From Arthrobacter sp. QXT-31 (GTDB lineage Bacteria; Actinomycetota; Actinomycetes; Actinomycetales; Micrococcaceae), in the NCBI RefSeq assembly GCF_001969265.1, contig NZ_CP019304.1, positions 3,720,001 to 3,784,000 on the forward strand: 64,000 nucleotides of DNA, read 5' to 3'. Shown here piece by piece: positions 9,080-18,999 of the stretch; within the stretch, counting starts at the first letter, position 1, and each line of letters opens with the position of its first letter. The notes under the pieces are model-generated. The model was given only the letters and a program-made list of their open reading frames with translations. It was not told the DNA's origin and did no database searches. Made by a program: the position numbers and the translations under genes.

Positions 9080-11185
9080 GTGCCAGAAGCGAGAACGACG
9101 GACCCGCTGAAAAGCATGCCGCGCGAGGAGCCGGCAGGAAAAGAAAACCATGAGCCGCGCGCTGCCCGGCTGAAGGCAAAGCCGGGCTACCGGCCCGAGG
9201 TGCAGGGCCTGCGTGCCCTGGCGGTGCTCATGGTGGTCACCTACCACGTGTGGCTTGGCCGGGTTTCCGGCGGCGTGGACATCTTCCTGCTGATCTCGGC
9301 GTTCCTGCTGACCCTGTCCTTCGTCCGCAAGGTGGAGAAGGGCACGCCACTGCGCCTCGTGAACCACTGGCTGCACCTCTTCAAGCGGCTGATCCCGGCC
9401 GCCGTCGTCGTGATCCTGGGCGTGCTGGCCGGCACCTGGCTGGTCTTGCCGCAGAGCCGCTGGCCGGACGTTCTCAACGAGGCCTGGGCATCCCTGCTCT
9501 ACGGCCAAAACTGGCTGCTGGCCAACACGGCCGTGGACTACTACGCGCAGGACCACTCCGGCGCCAGCCCGCTCCAGCACTTCTGGTCACTGTCCATCCA
9601 AGGTCAGGTCTTCATCCTCTGGCCCCTCGTCTTCGCCGGCTCCGCCCTGGTGTGGCGTCTCGTGCAGCGCCGCCGTGCCGTCAGCTACCGGACTGTCCTG
9701 ATGGTTGCCTTCGGCGGCATCTTCATCGCGTCGCTGGTGTTCTCGATCGACCAGACGGCCACCAACCAGGCCTACGCCTACTTCGACACCCGGACCCGGC
9801 TGTGGGAATTCGCACTGGGATCACTGCTGGCCCTGGTGCTGCCGTACGTGAAGCCGGGCAAGGTGCTGCGTGTGGTGCTGGGCTGGGCCGGGCTCGCCGC
9901 CATGATTTCCTGCGGCCTGCTGCTCACCGTGGACCGGTCGTTCCCGGGCTTCGTCGCGCTGTGGCCCACGCTGGCCGCGGCTGCCATCATCGTTGCCGGC
10001 CAAAGCGGCAGCCGGTTCGGCGTGGACCGGATCCTCTCCTCGAAGCCGCTGGTGGCCCTGGGTGACAACTCCTACGCCCTGTACCTCTGGCACTGGCCGG
10101 TCCTGGTGCTGGCGCTGGCCGGCAGCGGCATCTCGGCGCCCAACCTGTTCCAGGGCCTGGTCATCGTGGCCTGCTCCGTGGTGCTGGCCGTGCTCACCAC
10201 CCGGTTCGTCGAAAAGCCCCTGCGCGAATGGCACTGGCCGCAGTTGCGCGCCTGGCGCACCGCCGTCGTCATTGTTGCCTGCGGTGCCCTGCTGGCAGGG
10301 CCGGTGGCGCTGTGGCAGACCAAACTGACTGCCGACGAGGCGGCAGCGGCGGCGCAGCCGCGCGAACTGACCCCCGGTGCCGCCGCGCTGGCACCTGAGA
10401 ACGCCGGCAAGCCGACGCCGGAGGCCACCGTCATTCCCGCCCCGGCCGCCATGAAGAACGAGTGGGCGGACATCGACGGGCTGTGCACCGGCGACAACGT
10501 CCCCAGCGACCCGCTGCTCAACGGCTGCCTCCAGAACAGCAAACCGGCCAAGGTCACCAAGCGGGTCGTGGTGCTCGGCGATTCCCACGCCCAGCAGTAC
10601 ATGGCCGCGCTCGGGCCGATCGCCAGGGACCACGGCTGGGAGGTCGTCACCCTCCTGAAGGGCAACTGCCGGTTCGGTGCCGAATCGCCGGAGCGCGACG
10701 CAGATTGCAACGCCTTCAACAAGGCCAGCGCCGCGTACGTGATGGAGCACAAGCCGGATGCGGTGTTCACCGTGGCATCCCTCACGCACAAGGAAGCCCC
10801 GTTTGAAACCGAGGTTCCCGCCTACCTGGAAGGCATCAAACCGTTCACCGACGCCGGGATCGACGTGGTGGGCGTCCGGGACAACCCCCGGTTTACCATC
10901 AACATGCCCGAGTGCGTCCAGAAGTACGGCACCGACGCGCCGGAGTGCAACCCGCCGCTGGGCGAATCGCTTGCCGCGAAGTCGCCGCTGGACGCGTACC
11001 GGGGCAAGGTGAAGGGACTCTACCTGATGGACATGAGCGACTTCATCTGCGCCGGCGGCATCTGCCCGGCCGTGGTGGGCAACGTCTACGTCTACAAGGA
11101 CGACAACCACCTCACCAAGACCTACGTCCAGTCGATGATTCCGATGTTCGAGAAGCGGCTGCTGGCTGCCACGGGGTGGAAGTAG
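9080..11185 (+). CDS. Membrane acyltransferase (OafA/YrhL type) with C-terminal SGNH domain
   Basis: 701 residues. Residues from about 35 to 400 form an acyltransferase-3 domain with about ten membrane helices; it begins RPEVQGLRALAVLMVVTYH, whose Arg and His belong to the family active-site motif. The C-terminal third is an extracytoplasmic SGNH esterase-like domain with GDSH at about residue 500 (catalytic Ser) and a DDNH motif near 673 (catalytic Asp/His). Such fusions O-acetylate or otherwise acylate cell-wall polymers or glycans. GTG 9080 has GAGGGG at the right distance; an upstream GTG (9056) does not. The gene stands alone, so its acceptor cannot be guessed from context. Confidence 0.9.
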   Translation: MPEARTTDPLKSMPREEPAGKENHEPRAARLKAKPGYRPEVQGLRALAVLMVVTYHVWLGRVSGGVDIFLLISAFLLTLSFVRKVEKGTPLRLVNHWLHLFKRLIPAAVVVILGVLAGTWLVLPQSRWPDVLNEAWASLLYGQNWLLANTAVDYYAQDHSGASPLQHFWSLSIQGQVFILWPLVFAGSALVWRLVQRRRAVSYRTVLMVAFGGIFIASLVFSIDQTATNQAYAYFDTRTRLWEFALGSLLALVLPYVKPGKVLRVVLGWAGLAAMISCGLLLTVDRSFPGFVALWPTLAAAAIIVAGQSGSRFGVDRILSSKPLVALGDNSYALYLWHWPVLVLALAGSGISAPNLFQGLVIVACSVVLAVLTTRFVEKPLREWHWPQLRAWRTAVVIVACGALLAGPVALWQTKLTADEAAAAAQPRELTPGAAALAPENAGKPTPEATVIPAPAAMKNEWADIDGLCTGDNVPSDPLLNGCLQNSKPAKVTKRVVVLGDSHAQQYMAALGPIARDHGWEVVTLLKGNCRFGAESPERDADCNAFNKASAAYVMEHKPDAVFTVASLTHKEAPFETEVPAYLEGIKPFTDAGIDVVGVRDNPRFTINMPECVQKYGTDAPECNPPLGESLAAKSPLDAYRGKVKGLYLMDMSDFICAGGICPAVVGNVYVYKDDNHLTKTYVQSMIPMFEKRLLAATGWK

Positions 11186-11402
11186 GGAGCGTTTGGCGGG
11201 CCTGCGCCCAGCGGTTGGGGGTGCCCTTGCTCACAAAGCCGGGATGGAATATGGGGATCGCCGCCAAGGTTCTAGTATTAATTCAATTCCTCCAGAACCA
11301 CCTCCTGGCCCCGCTTTAACCAGCACAGGGCCAACCCTGCACAGGCCAGTCCCGTAATGACGGGCTGGTCATCGGCTGCAACCCCTACCCGTGAACCTGT
11401 AA

Positions 11403-12935
<1,533 letters not shown>

Positions 12936-12947
12936 CCACTGGCCGGT

Positions 12948-12981
12948 GAGAGGGCTTGCCGACGTCCCGGCGAGCCCTCTC
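12948..12981 (+). terminator. Rho-independent terminator after guaB
   Basis: Arms 12948-12961 and 12968-12981 pair over 14 positions with one G-T wobble and a 6-nt loop, followed by TGCGTTT. It begins 13 nt past the guaB stop. Confidence 0.8.
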
Positions 12982-12998
12982 TGCGTTTCCCGCGGGGC

Positions 12999-13004
12999 TA
13001 GGCT
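12999..13004 (+). promoter_or_regulatory. -10 hexamer TAGGCT, leaderless start of ABC exporter
   Basis: TAGGCT ends 6 nt before ATG 13011 and directly follows the guaB terminator. Confidence 0.5.
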
Positions 13005-13010
13005 GGAGCC

Positions 13011-14870
13011 ATGTCCCAACCACGCCACCCCGCCGAACTGAACCCTAAAAGGGAACCCCAGCGGCGGCTGGCACTGAAGCCTTATGCCCGTGCCGTGGCA
13101 CAGGTGCTGCGCGTCAGTTTCCGCGCGTCGCCGGGTGCCGTGCTCATGAAGGTGGCCGGATCACTGATCTCCGCGGTGCTGCCGCTGGTCACCACGTACT
13201 TTGCCGGCCTGACCACCACTGCGCTGGCGGCCGCCTACAACGGGGACGCCGGCGCCGGGCAGCAGGCCGTCGTGTACGTCATCATCACCGCTGCGCTGGG
13301 CCTGTTCTGGGGCGCGTTCAGCAGCGTGGACCGCTACATCCAGCAGGTCATGAGCTTCCGGGTGGGGGCCATCGTGGGCGACCTGATGTATGAGCGGTTC
13401 CTTGCGCTGGATTTCTGGCGGTATGACGACAAGGAAACCGTAGACCTCTACGACCGCGCCAAACGGTTCTCCGACTCCTACGCCAGGGTCCTGGACCGGA
13501 TCGCGGCCATCTTCACGCAGTTGGTGTCGGTGGTCCTGGCCGTCGGCGCGCTGCTGCTGGTGAGCTGGTGGATTGCCGTGATCGTGCTGGTCGCGATCGT
13601 CCCCAGCGTCTACCTGCAGTTCAAGCTGTCCCGTGAGCAGATTGCACACTGGAACACCCAGGTGGATTCACGGCGGCAGCGGCGGATGATCGAGACCAAC
13701 CTGCTCCGCCCGCAGCACATCGCCGAGATGCGCCTGTACGGGATCGTCCGGTACCTCATGGACTTCCGCTCCCGGCTCCGGGACGCCGACGAGAAGCGCA
13801 GGCTGGATTTCCAGAAGCGGTACATCCCCAAGCAGCTCGCCGCCGACGCCGTGCAGTACGCCGCGGAGGTGGTCTCGCTCATCTGGGTGGTCGGCCAGAT
13901 CATCGCCCGCGCCCAGCCGGTGGGGCAGTTCCTCTACGTCCAGCAGATCGTCAGCAGAGCGCTGTCCACGGCGAACGGCCTGGTGTCCTCGCTCAGCTCC
14001 ATCGACGAGGACCTGGCCAACCTCAAGGACTACGAGCTGTTCATGGCGCTGCCTGTCCATTCGAGCCACGCACCGCCGCTGCTGGAGGCGCCAAAGACCG
14101 TTGAGCTAAGAGATATCCGCTTCACGTACACGGGCAGCGATCTCGAGGTCATCAAGGGCATCTCCATGACCATCCACGCCGGCCAGCATATCGCCATCGT
14201 GGGGGAAAATGGCGCCGGCAAGTCCACCCTGATCCGCATCCTGGCCGGACTCTACCGGCCGGATTCCGGCCAGGTGATGCTCGACGGCGTCGACCTCGCC
14301 GCCGTCGACGTCACCTCCTGGCACCGCCACCTGGCGGTCCTGAGCCAGGAGTTCCTTAAGTACGAGTTCGCGACAGCAGCCGAAAACATACTCTTCGGCG
14401 ATGTCGATTCGCCGCGCGACGACGGACGGATCCGGAACGCCGCTGCCGATGCTGAGGCCCTGGACTTCATCAACAAACTGCCCAACGGCCTGGACAACCA
14501 CGTCAGCAACTGGATGGAGGATCCTCGGGGCCGCAAGGGGAGCGGACTCAGCGGCGGGCAGTGGCAGCGGCTCGCCATGGCCCGGAACTTCTACCGCAAC
14601 GCTTCCTTCATGGTCATGGACGAGCCCACCTCGGCCATCGACGCGCTGGCCGAGCACCGGATCTTCACCCGGCTGTTCGCCGAGCGGAGCAGCACCATCA
14701 TCGCCATCAGCCACCGGCTTGCCACGATCGAAAAGGCGGACATCGTGTACATGCTGGAGGAGGGCCGGATCGTGGAACAGGGCACGCACCGGGAACTGGT
14801 GGCCCTGCGCGGCCGCTACTTCCGGATGTTCGAGTCCCAGCTCAGCGTCGAGGAAGCCGGCGGGATCTGA
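13011..14870 (+). CDS. ABC exporter half-transporter (fused membrane and ATPase domains)
   Basis: 619 residues. The first 330 hold the six-helix membrane domain; the rest is the nucleotide-binding domain with Walker A GENGAGKST at about 399, the signature LSGGQ near 513 and Walker B FMVMDEP near 541, followed by an H-loop ISHR. As a half-transporter it would work as a homodimer. Exporters of this B family move peptides, lipids or drugs; I see nothing that selects one. There is no partner gene. The large cytoplasmic charge content of the membrane domain (RRQRRMIETNLLR) is normal for coupling helices. Confidence 0.9.
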   Translation: MSQPRHPAELNPKREPQRRLALKPYARAVAQVLRVSFRASPGAVLMKVAGSLISAVLPLVTTYFAGLTTTALAAAYNGDAGAGQQAVVYVIITAALGLFWGAFSSVDRYIQQVMSFRVGAIVGDLMYERFLALDFWRYDDKETVDLYDRAKRFSDSYARVLDRIAAIFTQLVSVVLAVGALLLVSWWIAVIVLVAIVPSVYLQFKLSREQIAHWNTQVDSRRQRRMIETNLLRPQHIAEMRLYGIVRYLMDFRSRLRDADEKRRLDFQKRYIPKQLAADAVQYAAEVVSLIWVVGQIIARAQPVGQFLYVQQIVSRALSTANGLVSSLSSIDEDLANLKDYELFMALPVHSSHAPPLLEAPKTVELRDIRFTYTGSDLEVIKGISMTIHAGQHIAIVGENGAGKSTLIRILAGLYRPDSGQVMLDGVDLAAVDVTSWHRHLAVLSQEFLKYEFATAAENILFGDVDSPRDDGRIRNAAADAEALDFINKLPNGLDNHVSNWMEDPRGRKGSGLSGGQWQRLAMARNFYRNASFMVMDEPTSAIDALAEHRIFTRLFAERSSTIIAISHRLATIEKADIVYMLEEGRIVEQGTHRELVALRGRYFRMFESQLSVEEAGGI

Positions 14871-14907
14871 CGTCACCACGCTTGTCCCGAGGGATCAGCG
14901 TTCCTAG

Positions 14908-15420
14908 CTAATGGCGGCCAAGCCAAGCTGCGTACAGGCGGTCGCGGTCGCGGTGCAAATGCCTTGAATAGAGCATTCCTGCCGCAACGGGAAGCGGAAA
15001 TGAAGCAAGGAACGCCAGGATGGGCAGTACCTCCGGGGATGTTCCTCGCGGTGTAGCGAACATCAATGCCGTTACGATCACAAACATGGCGAGCACCGAG
15101 GCTATGGCGACACCCGGAACAATGCGGACATACTGTTCGGCGCGGGCGACGTCACCGGCCGGCCGCGGTGACGTGCGTGTAAACCGTGGACCGATGGCAA
15201 TTAACCAGCCAACCCCGGATATCCCCAGCCCCAAGCCCGTGAGCACGAGGCCGTTCTCCGGATTCTGTCCTGTGGCTGCCAAAGCGGCCGCCTGCGCAAC
15301 ACCTGGAAGGGCAAAGACCATACCCATCCACCAGAACCAGAAAACACGGGCGCGGCGATGCGCATATCCCAATGCATACGGTCTCGAGTCAGCAGTACTG
15401 GGCGTAGCCAAGTCCTTCAT
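14908..15420 (-). CDS. Hypothetical four-helix membrane protein of the WXG cassette
   Basis: 170 residues. Four hydrophobic segments are visible at about 28-50, 60-80, 100-122 and 132-150; the C-terminus (SRHLHRDRDRLYAAWLGRH) is basic. The ATG overlaps the stop of the preceding gene by 4 nt (ATGA), so translation of the two is probably coupled. Its position behind a WXG100-like gene suggests a role in secretion of, or protection from, that protein. That is inference from gene order alone; no family was recognised. Confidence 0.7.
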   Translation of the reverse strand: MKDLATPSTADSRPYALGYAHRRARVFWFWWMGMVFALPGVAQAAALAATGQNPENGLVLTGLGLGISGVGWLIAIGPRFTRTSPRPAGDVARAEQYVRIVPGVAIASVLAMFVIVTALMFATPRGTSPEVLPILAFLASFPLPVAAGMLYSRHLHRDRDRLYAAWLGRH

Positions 15421-16073
15421 GACGCCGCAGCAAACAGCCGGCGGACCGTCAGGCCGGGCTGCTCCCCGTCTTGCAGGTCGCGGACACGAAGTTGCCCATT
15501 TTCGTCCAACGGGGCAGACGCAAGTTGCAGAGAGCCAGCCTCAAGCACCTTTATATTGGCAATCGTGGGAGTGACTGCGTTGACGCTGTACCGACGCGAG
15601 CTGATCATGCCTCCGCCCTCCTCGCTCAGAACCCCTGCTGCCTCATCCACTGTCATCTGCACGATATCCAAAAGGTCAACATCATCCCGAAGCGGAAGAC
15701 AGAAATATTCGCTCAGTGGCCGGAGGAAGATGGCAACGCGGCCAGCCGGGGAATCCACCAAGTAGCTGGGAGACACGGTGGCTGACCCGATCCGGGTGAC
15801 ATCAAACCACTCGGAAGACGTTGCAAAGATGCGGGCGAGAATTTTCGCCTCGGCCAGAAGGGCCACTTCTTCACCTTTAACTTCCGCCGTGTCCCGGATG
15901 TTCAGAGTGCCGATGCCTGCCCGCACCAAGTCGTGATCGTCTGCGAGTTCGGCGAGGCCAAGCACTCGGCGCGTCAGGGCGGTTCCGGCGCCTGGATCGA
16001 AAGCGAGCAGCGCCAGGATCTCGTGACTGGTCATTCGGTATGCCGCTGCAGGCGTGGCGGAGTCGATCATCAT
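15417..16073 (-). CDS. Hypothetical cytoplasmic protein of the WXG cassette
   Basis: 218 residues, soluble, no signal peptide and no membrane segment. It is rich in Leu, Asp and Val, with an Ile/Val-rich C-terminal half. The gene lies between the WXG100-like gene and a membrane protein gene, which it overlaps by 4 nt. In many ESX-type loci a soluble protein in this position is a substrate-specific chaperone such as EspG; the length is near that of EspG, but I could not match EspG motifs and do not make that assignment. AGGAA directly precedes two adjacent ATG codons (16073 and 16070); the second has the better spacing. Confidence 0.65.
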   Translation of the reverse strand: MMIDSATPAAAYRMTSHEILALLAFDPGAGTALTRRVLGLAELADDHDLVRAGIGTLNIRDTAEVKGEEVALLAEAKILARIFATSSEWFDVTRIGSATVSPSYLVDSPAGRVAIFLRPLSEYFCLPLRDDVDLLDIVQMTVDEAAGVLSEEGGGMISSRRYSVNAVTPTIANIKVLEAGSLQLASAPLDENGQLRVRDLQDGEQPGLTVRRLFAAAS

Positions 16074-16084
16074 TTCCTAGTGTC

Positions 16085-16119
16085 ATTCGGGATTCGGGAT
16101 TCGGGATTCGGGATTCGGG
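16085..16119. repeat. Five perfect tandem copies of the heptamer ATTCGGG
   Basis: Five uninterrupted copies fill 16085-16119, followed by a degenerate sixth (GTTCCGGG). On the coding strand of the flanking genes the unit reads CCCGAAT. The array lies between the stop of the WXG gene and the ribosome binding site of the next gene. Confidence 0.97.
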
Positions 16120-16142
16120 GTTCCGGGTGTGCAGGTTGGTCC

Positions 16143-17024
16143 CTAGCCGAATCCGAGCTTACCGCCCACCCATCCCACCGCATCCTTGGCGGCGCCCGCC
16201 ATAGTCCTGACGCCGCCAACCACCCCTGCGCCGAAGTCCCAGATTCTTTTGGTGACCGGAACGTCGCCGGACATCATGCCCAGCAGTCCCCAGCCGAGCG
16301 CGACTCCGCCCAGCACTATGCCGGCCGGTGCTCCGAAGATGGTTCCAGTGGCCGCAATGGCCGCTACGGAGAGGCCGGCGCCAATGAAGCCGTCGGCTAT
16401 TCTGAACGGGTCCTTGCCCTCGACTCCGGAGAGTATATCCAGGGCACCCACAGCGGTACCCAGCACGCCCAGCACTTTGCCGACGGGCCTCATGAAGTCA
16501 AAAAACTTGCTGACTCCCTTTTCGATTTGGCCAAGGTCAGTGGTCCAGCTGAACTTGTCCGCCACGAACTGAATCGCACTGGCGATGTCGGAAGCGGCAT
16601 TTCCGTCCTCGGCTCCGAACTTTTCCAGCAGCCATTCCACTCCTGAGGGCGCATGTTCATAGTTCGGATCGGTAAATGCGTCGCCCCAATTCCTGCTTTT
16701 GCGCGTGGACGCCTGGACTGATATTCCCGTCGTGGAGGACGTATTCACGCCGCCGTCACTGCTTGCCTTTTCCTGTTCTGCCGCTTGCGTCAGCAGCGAC
16801 TTGGATTGATGCTCCAAGGACTCCGTCGCCTTGCTCAGCATCGGACGCAGGGACGAGGTCCAGGCATTCCGGAATTTGTCCCCGTCGGCGCCCTTCCACG
16901 CGGCTGACTGCACAAGGGAATTCACGGCGGACTCCACGTTCTGAAGACGCTGCCTGGACTGGCCCATCGATTTGGACAGGGCGCGAAGCTGCTCGATGTC
17001 AGCACCGTAGATGCCAGACGCCAT
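16143..17024 (-). CDS. WXG100-like domain protein with hydrophobic C-terminal region
   Basis: 293 residues. The first 95 match the WXG100/ESX substrate layout: helix, turn with Trp43-Lys-Gly45, then a second long helix (about 50-95), with no signal peptide. After a Ser/Thr-rich linker comes a 190-residue region with a long Gly/Ala-rich hydrophobic stretch (VLGVLGTAVGALDI, then GAGLSVAAIAATGTIFGAPA). WXG domains of this size with large C-terminal extensions are known as type VII secretion substrates, including toxins of the LXG kind. No ESX ATPase or membrane core gene is in the window. ATG 17024 follows GGGGGA; the upstream TTG (17036) is less likely. Confidence 0.75.
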   Translation of the reverse strand: MASGIYGADIEQLRALSKSMGQSRQRLQNVESAVNSLVQSAAWKGADGDKFRNAWTSSLRPMLSKATESLEHQSKSLLTQAAEQEKASSDGGVNTSSTTGISVQASTRKSRNWGDAFTDPNYEHAPSGVEWLLEKFGAEDGNAASDIASAIQFVADKFSWTTDLGQIEKGVSKFFDFMRPVGKVLGVLGTAVGALDILSGVEGKDPFRIADGFIGAGLSVAAIAATGTIFGAPAGIVLGGVALGWGLLGMMSGDVPVTKRIWDFGAGVVGGVRTMAGAAKDAVGWVGGKLGFG

Positions 17025-17089
17025 TGATTCCCCCAATAGATTGTTGCTTGCCGCCGGCGGCGGGCAGGACAGTGCACAAAACTATCGCA

Positions 17090-17734
17090 TCATCGGGCAG
17101 GCTTCGATGGGGAGTTGTCCCCGGCCGCAGGGCTTTCCACCACGGTGGTCCGGACCCGGGCGAGGCTCGGCCGTGGCGGAACGCTGCTGGAGCCGAACGT
17201 CACAGGAGGGCTGATGGGGGACAGGGGTCCGGCGTCCTTGCCTTCCCATCTGACGACGGCGGAGCTGATGTTGTGCAGGTCGCTCACACCGTAATACTCC
17301 AGCCTGCCGTTGCCCGCCGTGCCGAAGGTCCGGGTTCCGGTGCTGGCCGCAGCCACGAGCGGGCTGACTGCGGAGAGCCAGCGGGTGTGAACGGCAAGCG
17401 GGCGGGGAACAGTGCGCAGCAGTGCACCAAGGAGGGCCCTGCCGCCGATGCCCGCCCGAATCACCAAAGGCCCGGCGTCGACGGTCAACGCCTGCCCGGC
17501 CAGGACGGCAGCGACGTCCACGACGCGAACCTCCTCGAAGCGGTAGGTGGCGGCAATGAACTCAGCCACGTCCTCCCTCGGTGCCAGCAGCAGCCGCCGC
17601 CCCGACGGCAGCTGGACCATGACGTCTGCAAACGGACCGAAGGGCGACTCCTGCCAGAGCCCCGTCACCGCGCGCAGGCCGGTACCGGTTCCGATGCCCG
17701 CAATGTGGCCGTCGAAGACCCACCGGCTGCCCAT
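17090..17734 (-). CDS. Hypothetical protein divergent from guaB3
   Basis: 214 residues, soluble. The N-terminus (MGSRWVFDGHIAGIGTGTGL) is followed by short beta-type segments, including LPSGRRLLLAPREDVAEFIA at about 42-61. The C-terminal 30 residues are Pro/Ser/Arg-rich and probably disordered. No motif was recognised. The head-to-head arrangement with guaB3, with start codons only 31 bp apart, means the two genes share one small promoter region. Confidence 0.75.
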   Translation of the reverse strand: MGSRWVFDGHIAGIGTGTGLRAVTGLWQESPFGPFADVMVQLPSGRRLLLAPREDVAEFIAATYRFEEVRVVDVAAVLAGQALTVDAGPLVIRAGIGGRALLGALLRTVPRPLAVHTRWLSAVSPLVAAASTGTRTFGTAGNGRLEYYGVSDLHNISSAVVRWEGKDAGPLSPISPPVTFGSSSVPPRPSLARVRTTVVESPAAGDNSPSKPAR

Positions 17735-17740
17735 CCAGCC

Positions 17741-17746
17741 ACTCTA
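17741..17746 (-). promoter_or_regulatory. -10 hexamer TAGAGT (minus strand), leaderless
   Basis: On the minus strand TAGAGT ends 6 nt before the ATG at 17734. Only 7 bp separate it from the opposing hexamer of guaB3. Confidence 0.5.
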
Positions 17747-17753
17747 GCTGGGA

Positions 17754-17759
17754 TAACCT
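17754..17759 (+). promoter_or_regulatory. -10 hexamer TAACCT, leaderless guaB3 start
   Basis: TAACCT ends 6 nt before GTG 17766. Its -35 region would lie at about 17731-17737, on the start codon of the divergent gene. Confidence 0.5.
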
Positions 17760-17765
17760 AGAGCA

Positions 17766-18902
17766 GTGACTTACGAGATTGAGATTGGCCGTGGCAAGCG
17801 TGGGCGTCGTGCCTACTCCCTGGATGACATTGCGATCGTCCCCAACCGTCGCACCCGTGACCCCAAGGACGTCTCCGTCTCGTGGCAGATCGATGCCTAC
17901 AAGTTCGACATGCCCGTCATCGCCGCACCGATGGACTCCGCCATGTCCCCGGCGACCGCGATCGCGCTCGGCAAGCTCGGCGGCCTGGGTGTCCTGGACC
18001 TCGAAGGCCTCTGGACCCGCTATGAGGACCCGCAGCCGGTCCTGGACGAGATCGGCGCGCTCGCTGATGAAACCAACAGCCCGGCCGTCACACGCCGGAT
18101 GCAGCAGCTCTACCAGGCACCGATCCAGCCCGAACTGATCACCTCGCGGCTGGCCGAAATCCGCGCGGCAGGCATCACCGTGGCCGGAGCCCTCACCCCG
18201 CAGCGCACCCAGGAGCACTACAAGACTGTGGTGGCCGCCGGCGTCGACATCTTTGTGATCCGCGGAACCACGGTTTCCGCCGAGCACGTCTCCAAGGACC
18301 ATGAACCGCTGAACCTCAAGCAGTTCATCTACGAACTCGACGTCCCCGTCATCGTGGGCGGCGCCGCCGGCTACACCCCCGCCCTGCACCTCATGCGCAC
18401 CGGCGCGGCCGGCGTCCTCGTCGGCTTCGGCGGCGGAGCCACCACCACCACGCGCCGCGCCCTGGGCATCCACTCGCCCATGGCCTCGGCCATCTCCGAT
18501 GTCGCCGCCGCCCGCCGCGACTACATGGACGAGTCCGGCGGACGCTACGTTCACGTGATCGCCGACGGCGGCATGGGCTCCTCGGGCGACATCGTCAAGG
18601 CCATCGCCATGGGGGCCGACGCCGTCATGCTCGGCACTGCCCTCGCCCGGGCGGAGGAAGCCCCCGGAAAGGGCTGGCACTGGGGCCAGGAGGCACACCA
18701 CCTGGAACTGCCCCGCGGCGATAGGGTCAACATCGGAACTGTCGGACCGCTGGAAGAGGTGCTCTTCGGCCCGGGCCACCACACCAACGGGACCTCCAAC
18801 CTGATCGGCGCGCTCCGCCGCTCCATGGCCACCACCGGCTACTCGGACCTCAAGGAGTTCCAGCGGGTCGACGTCGTGGTTTCCCCATACGGCGGAAACT
18901 GA
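17766..18902 (+). CDS. guaB3: GuaB3 family IMP dehydrogenase-related protein without CBS domains
   Basis: 378 residues forming an IMPDH/GMP-reductase barrel without the CBS insertion. Matching core segments are YSLDDIAIVPNRRTRDPKDV, MPVIAAPMDSAMSP, VIADGGMGSSGDIVKAIAMG and GADAVMLGTALARAEEAPG. At the active-site loop, GuaB has GPGSICTTR; here the aligned segment is GGGATTTTR, so Thr227 replaces the catalytic cysteine. Mycobacterial GuaB3 showed no IMPDH activity when tested, while GuaB2 did. It may bind IMP or another nucleotide in a regulatory role. It is separated from guaB by three other transcription units. Confidence 0.93.
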   Translation: MTYEIEIGRGKRGRRAYSLDDIAIVPNRRTRDPKDVSVSWQIDAYKFDMPVIAAPMDSAMSPATAIALGKLGGLGVLDLEGLWTRYEDPQPVLDEIGALADETNSPAVTRRMQQLYQAPIQPELITSRLAEIRAAGITVAGALTPQRTQEHYKTVVAAGVDIFVIRGTTVSAEHVSKDHEPLNLKQFIYELDVPVIVGGAAGYTPALHLMRTGAAGVLVGFGGGATTTTRRALGIHSPMASAISDVAAARRDYMDESGGRYVHVIADGGMGSSGDIVKAIAMGADAVMLGTALARAEEAPGKGWHWGQEAHHLELPRGDRVNIGTVGPLEEVLFGPGHHTNGTSNLIGALRRSMATTGYSDLKEFQRVDVVVSPYGGN

Positions 18903-18946
18903 TCCGCGGCCCCCGGCAACACAGTCCGCGCCCTGCCCATCGGCAG

Positions 18947-18981
18947 ACGTTCGAAGTACTCTGGTGAACTACAACGTTCGA
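18947..18981 (+). promoter_or_regulatory. Repeated ACGTTCGA upstream of glpD, candidate operator
   Basis: ACGTTCGA occurs at 18947-18954 and 18974-18981, 27 bp apart, immediately before the glpD ribosome binding site. The TTCGA core resembles half-sites of GlpR-type (DeoR family) operators in other bacteria; the assignment is tentative. Confidence 0.4.
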
Positions 18982-18999
18982 TGAGGATGGAGGCCTGTC

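Noticed and set aside
16085..16127. CRISPR array
   Set aside because: The units are 7 bp with no spacers; it is a simple tandem repeat.
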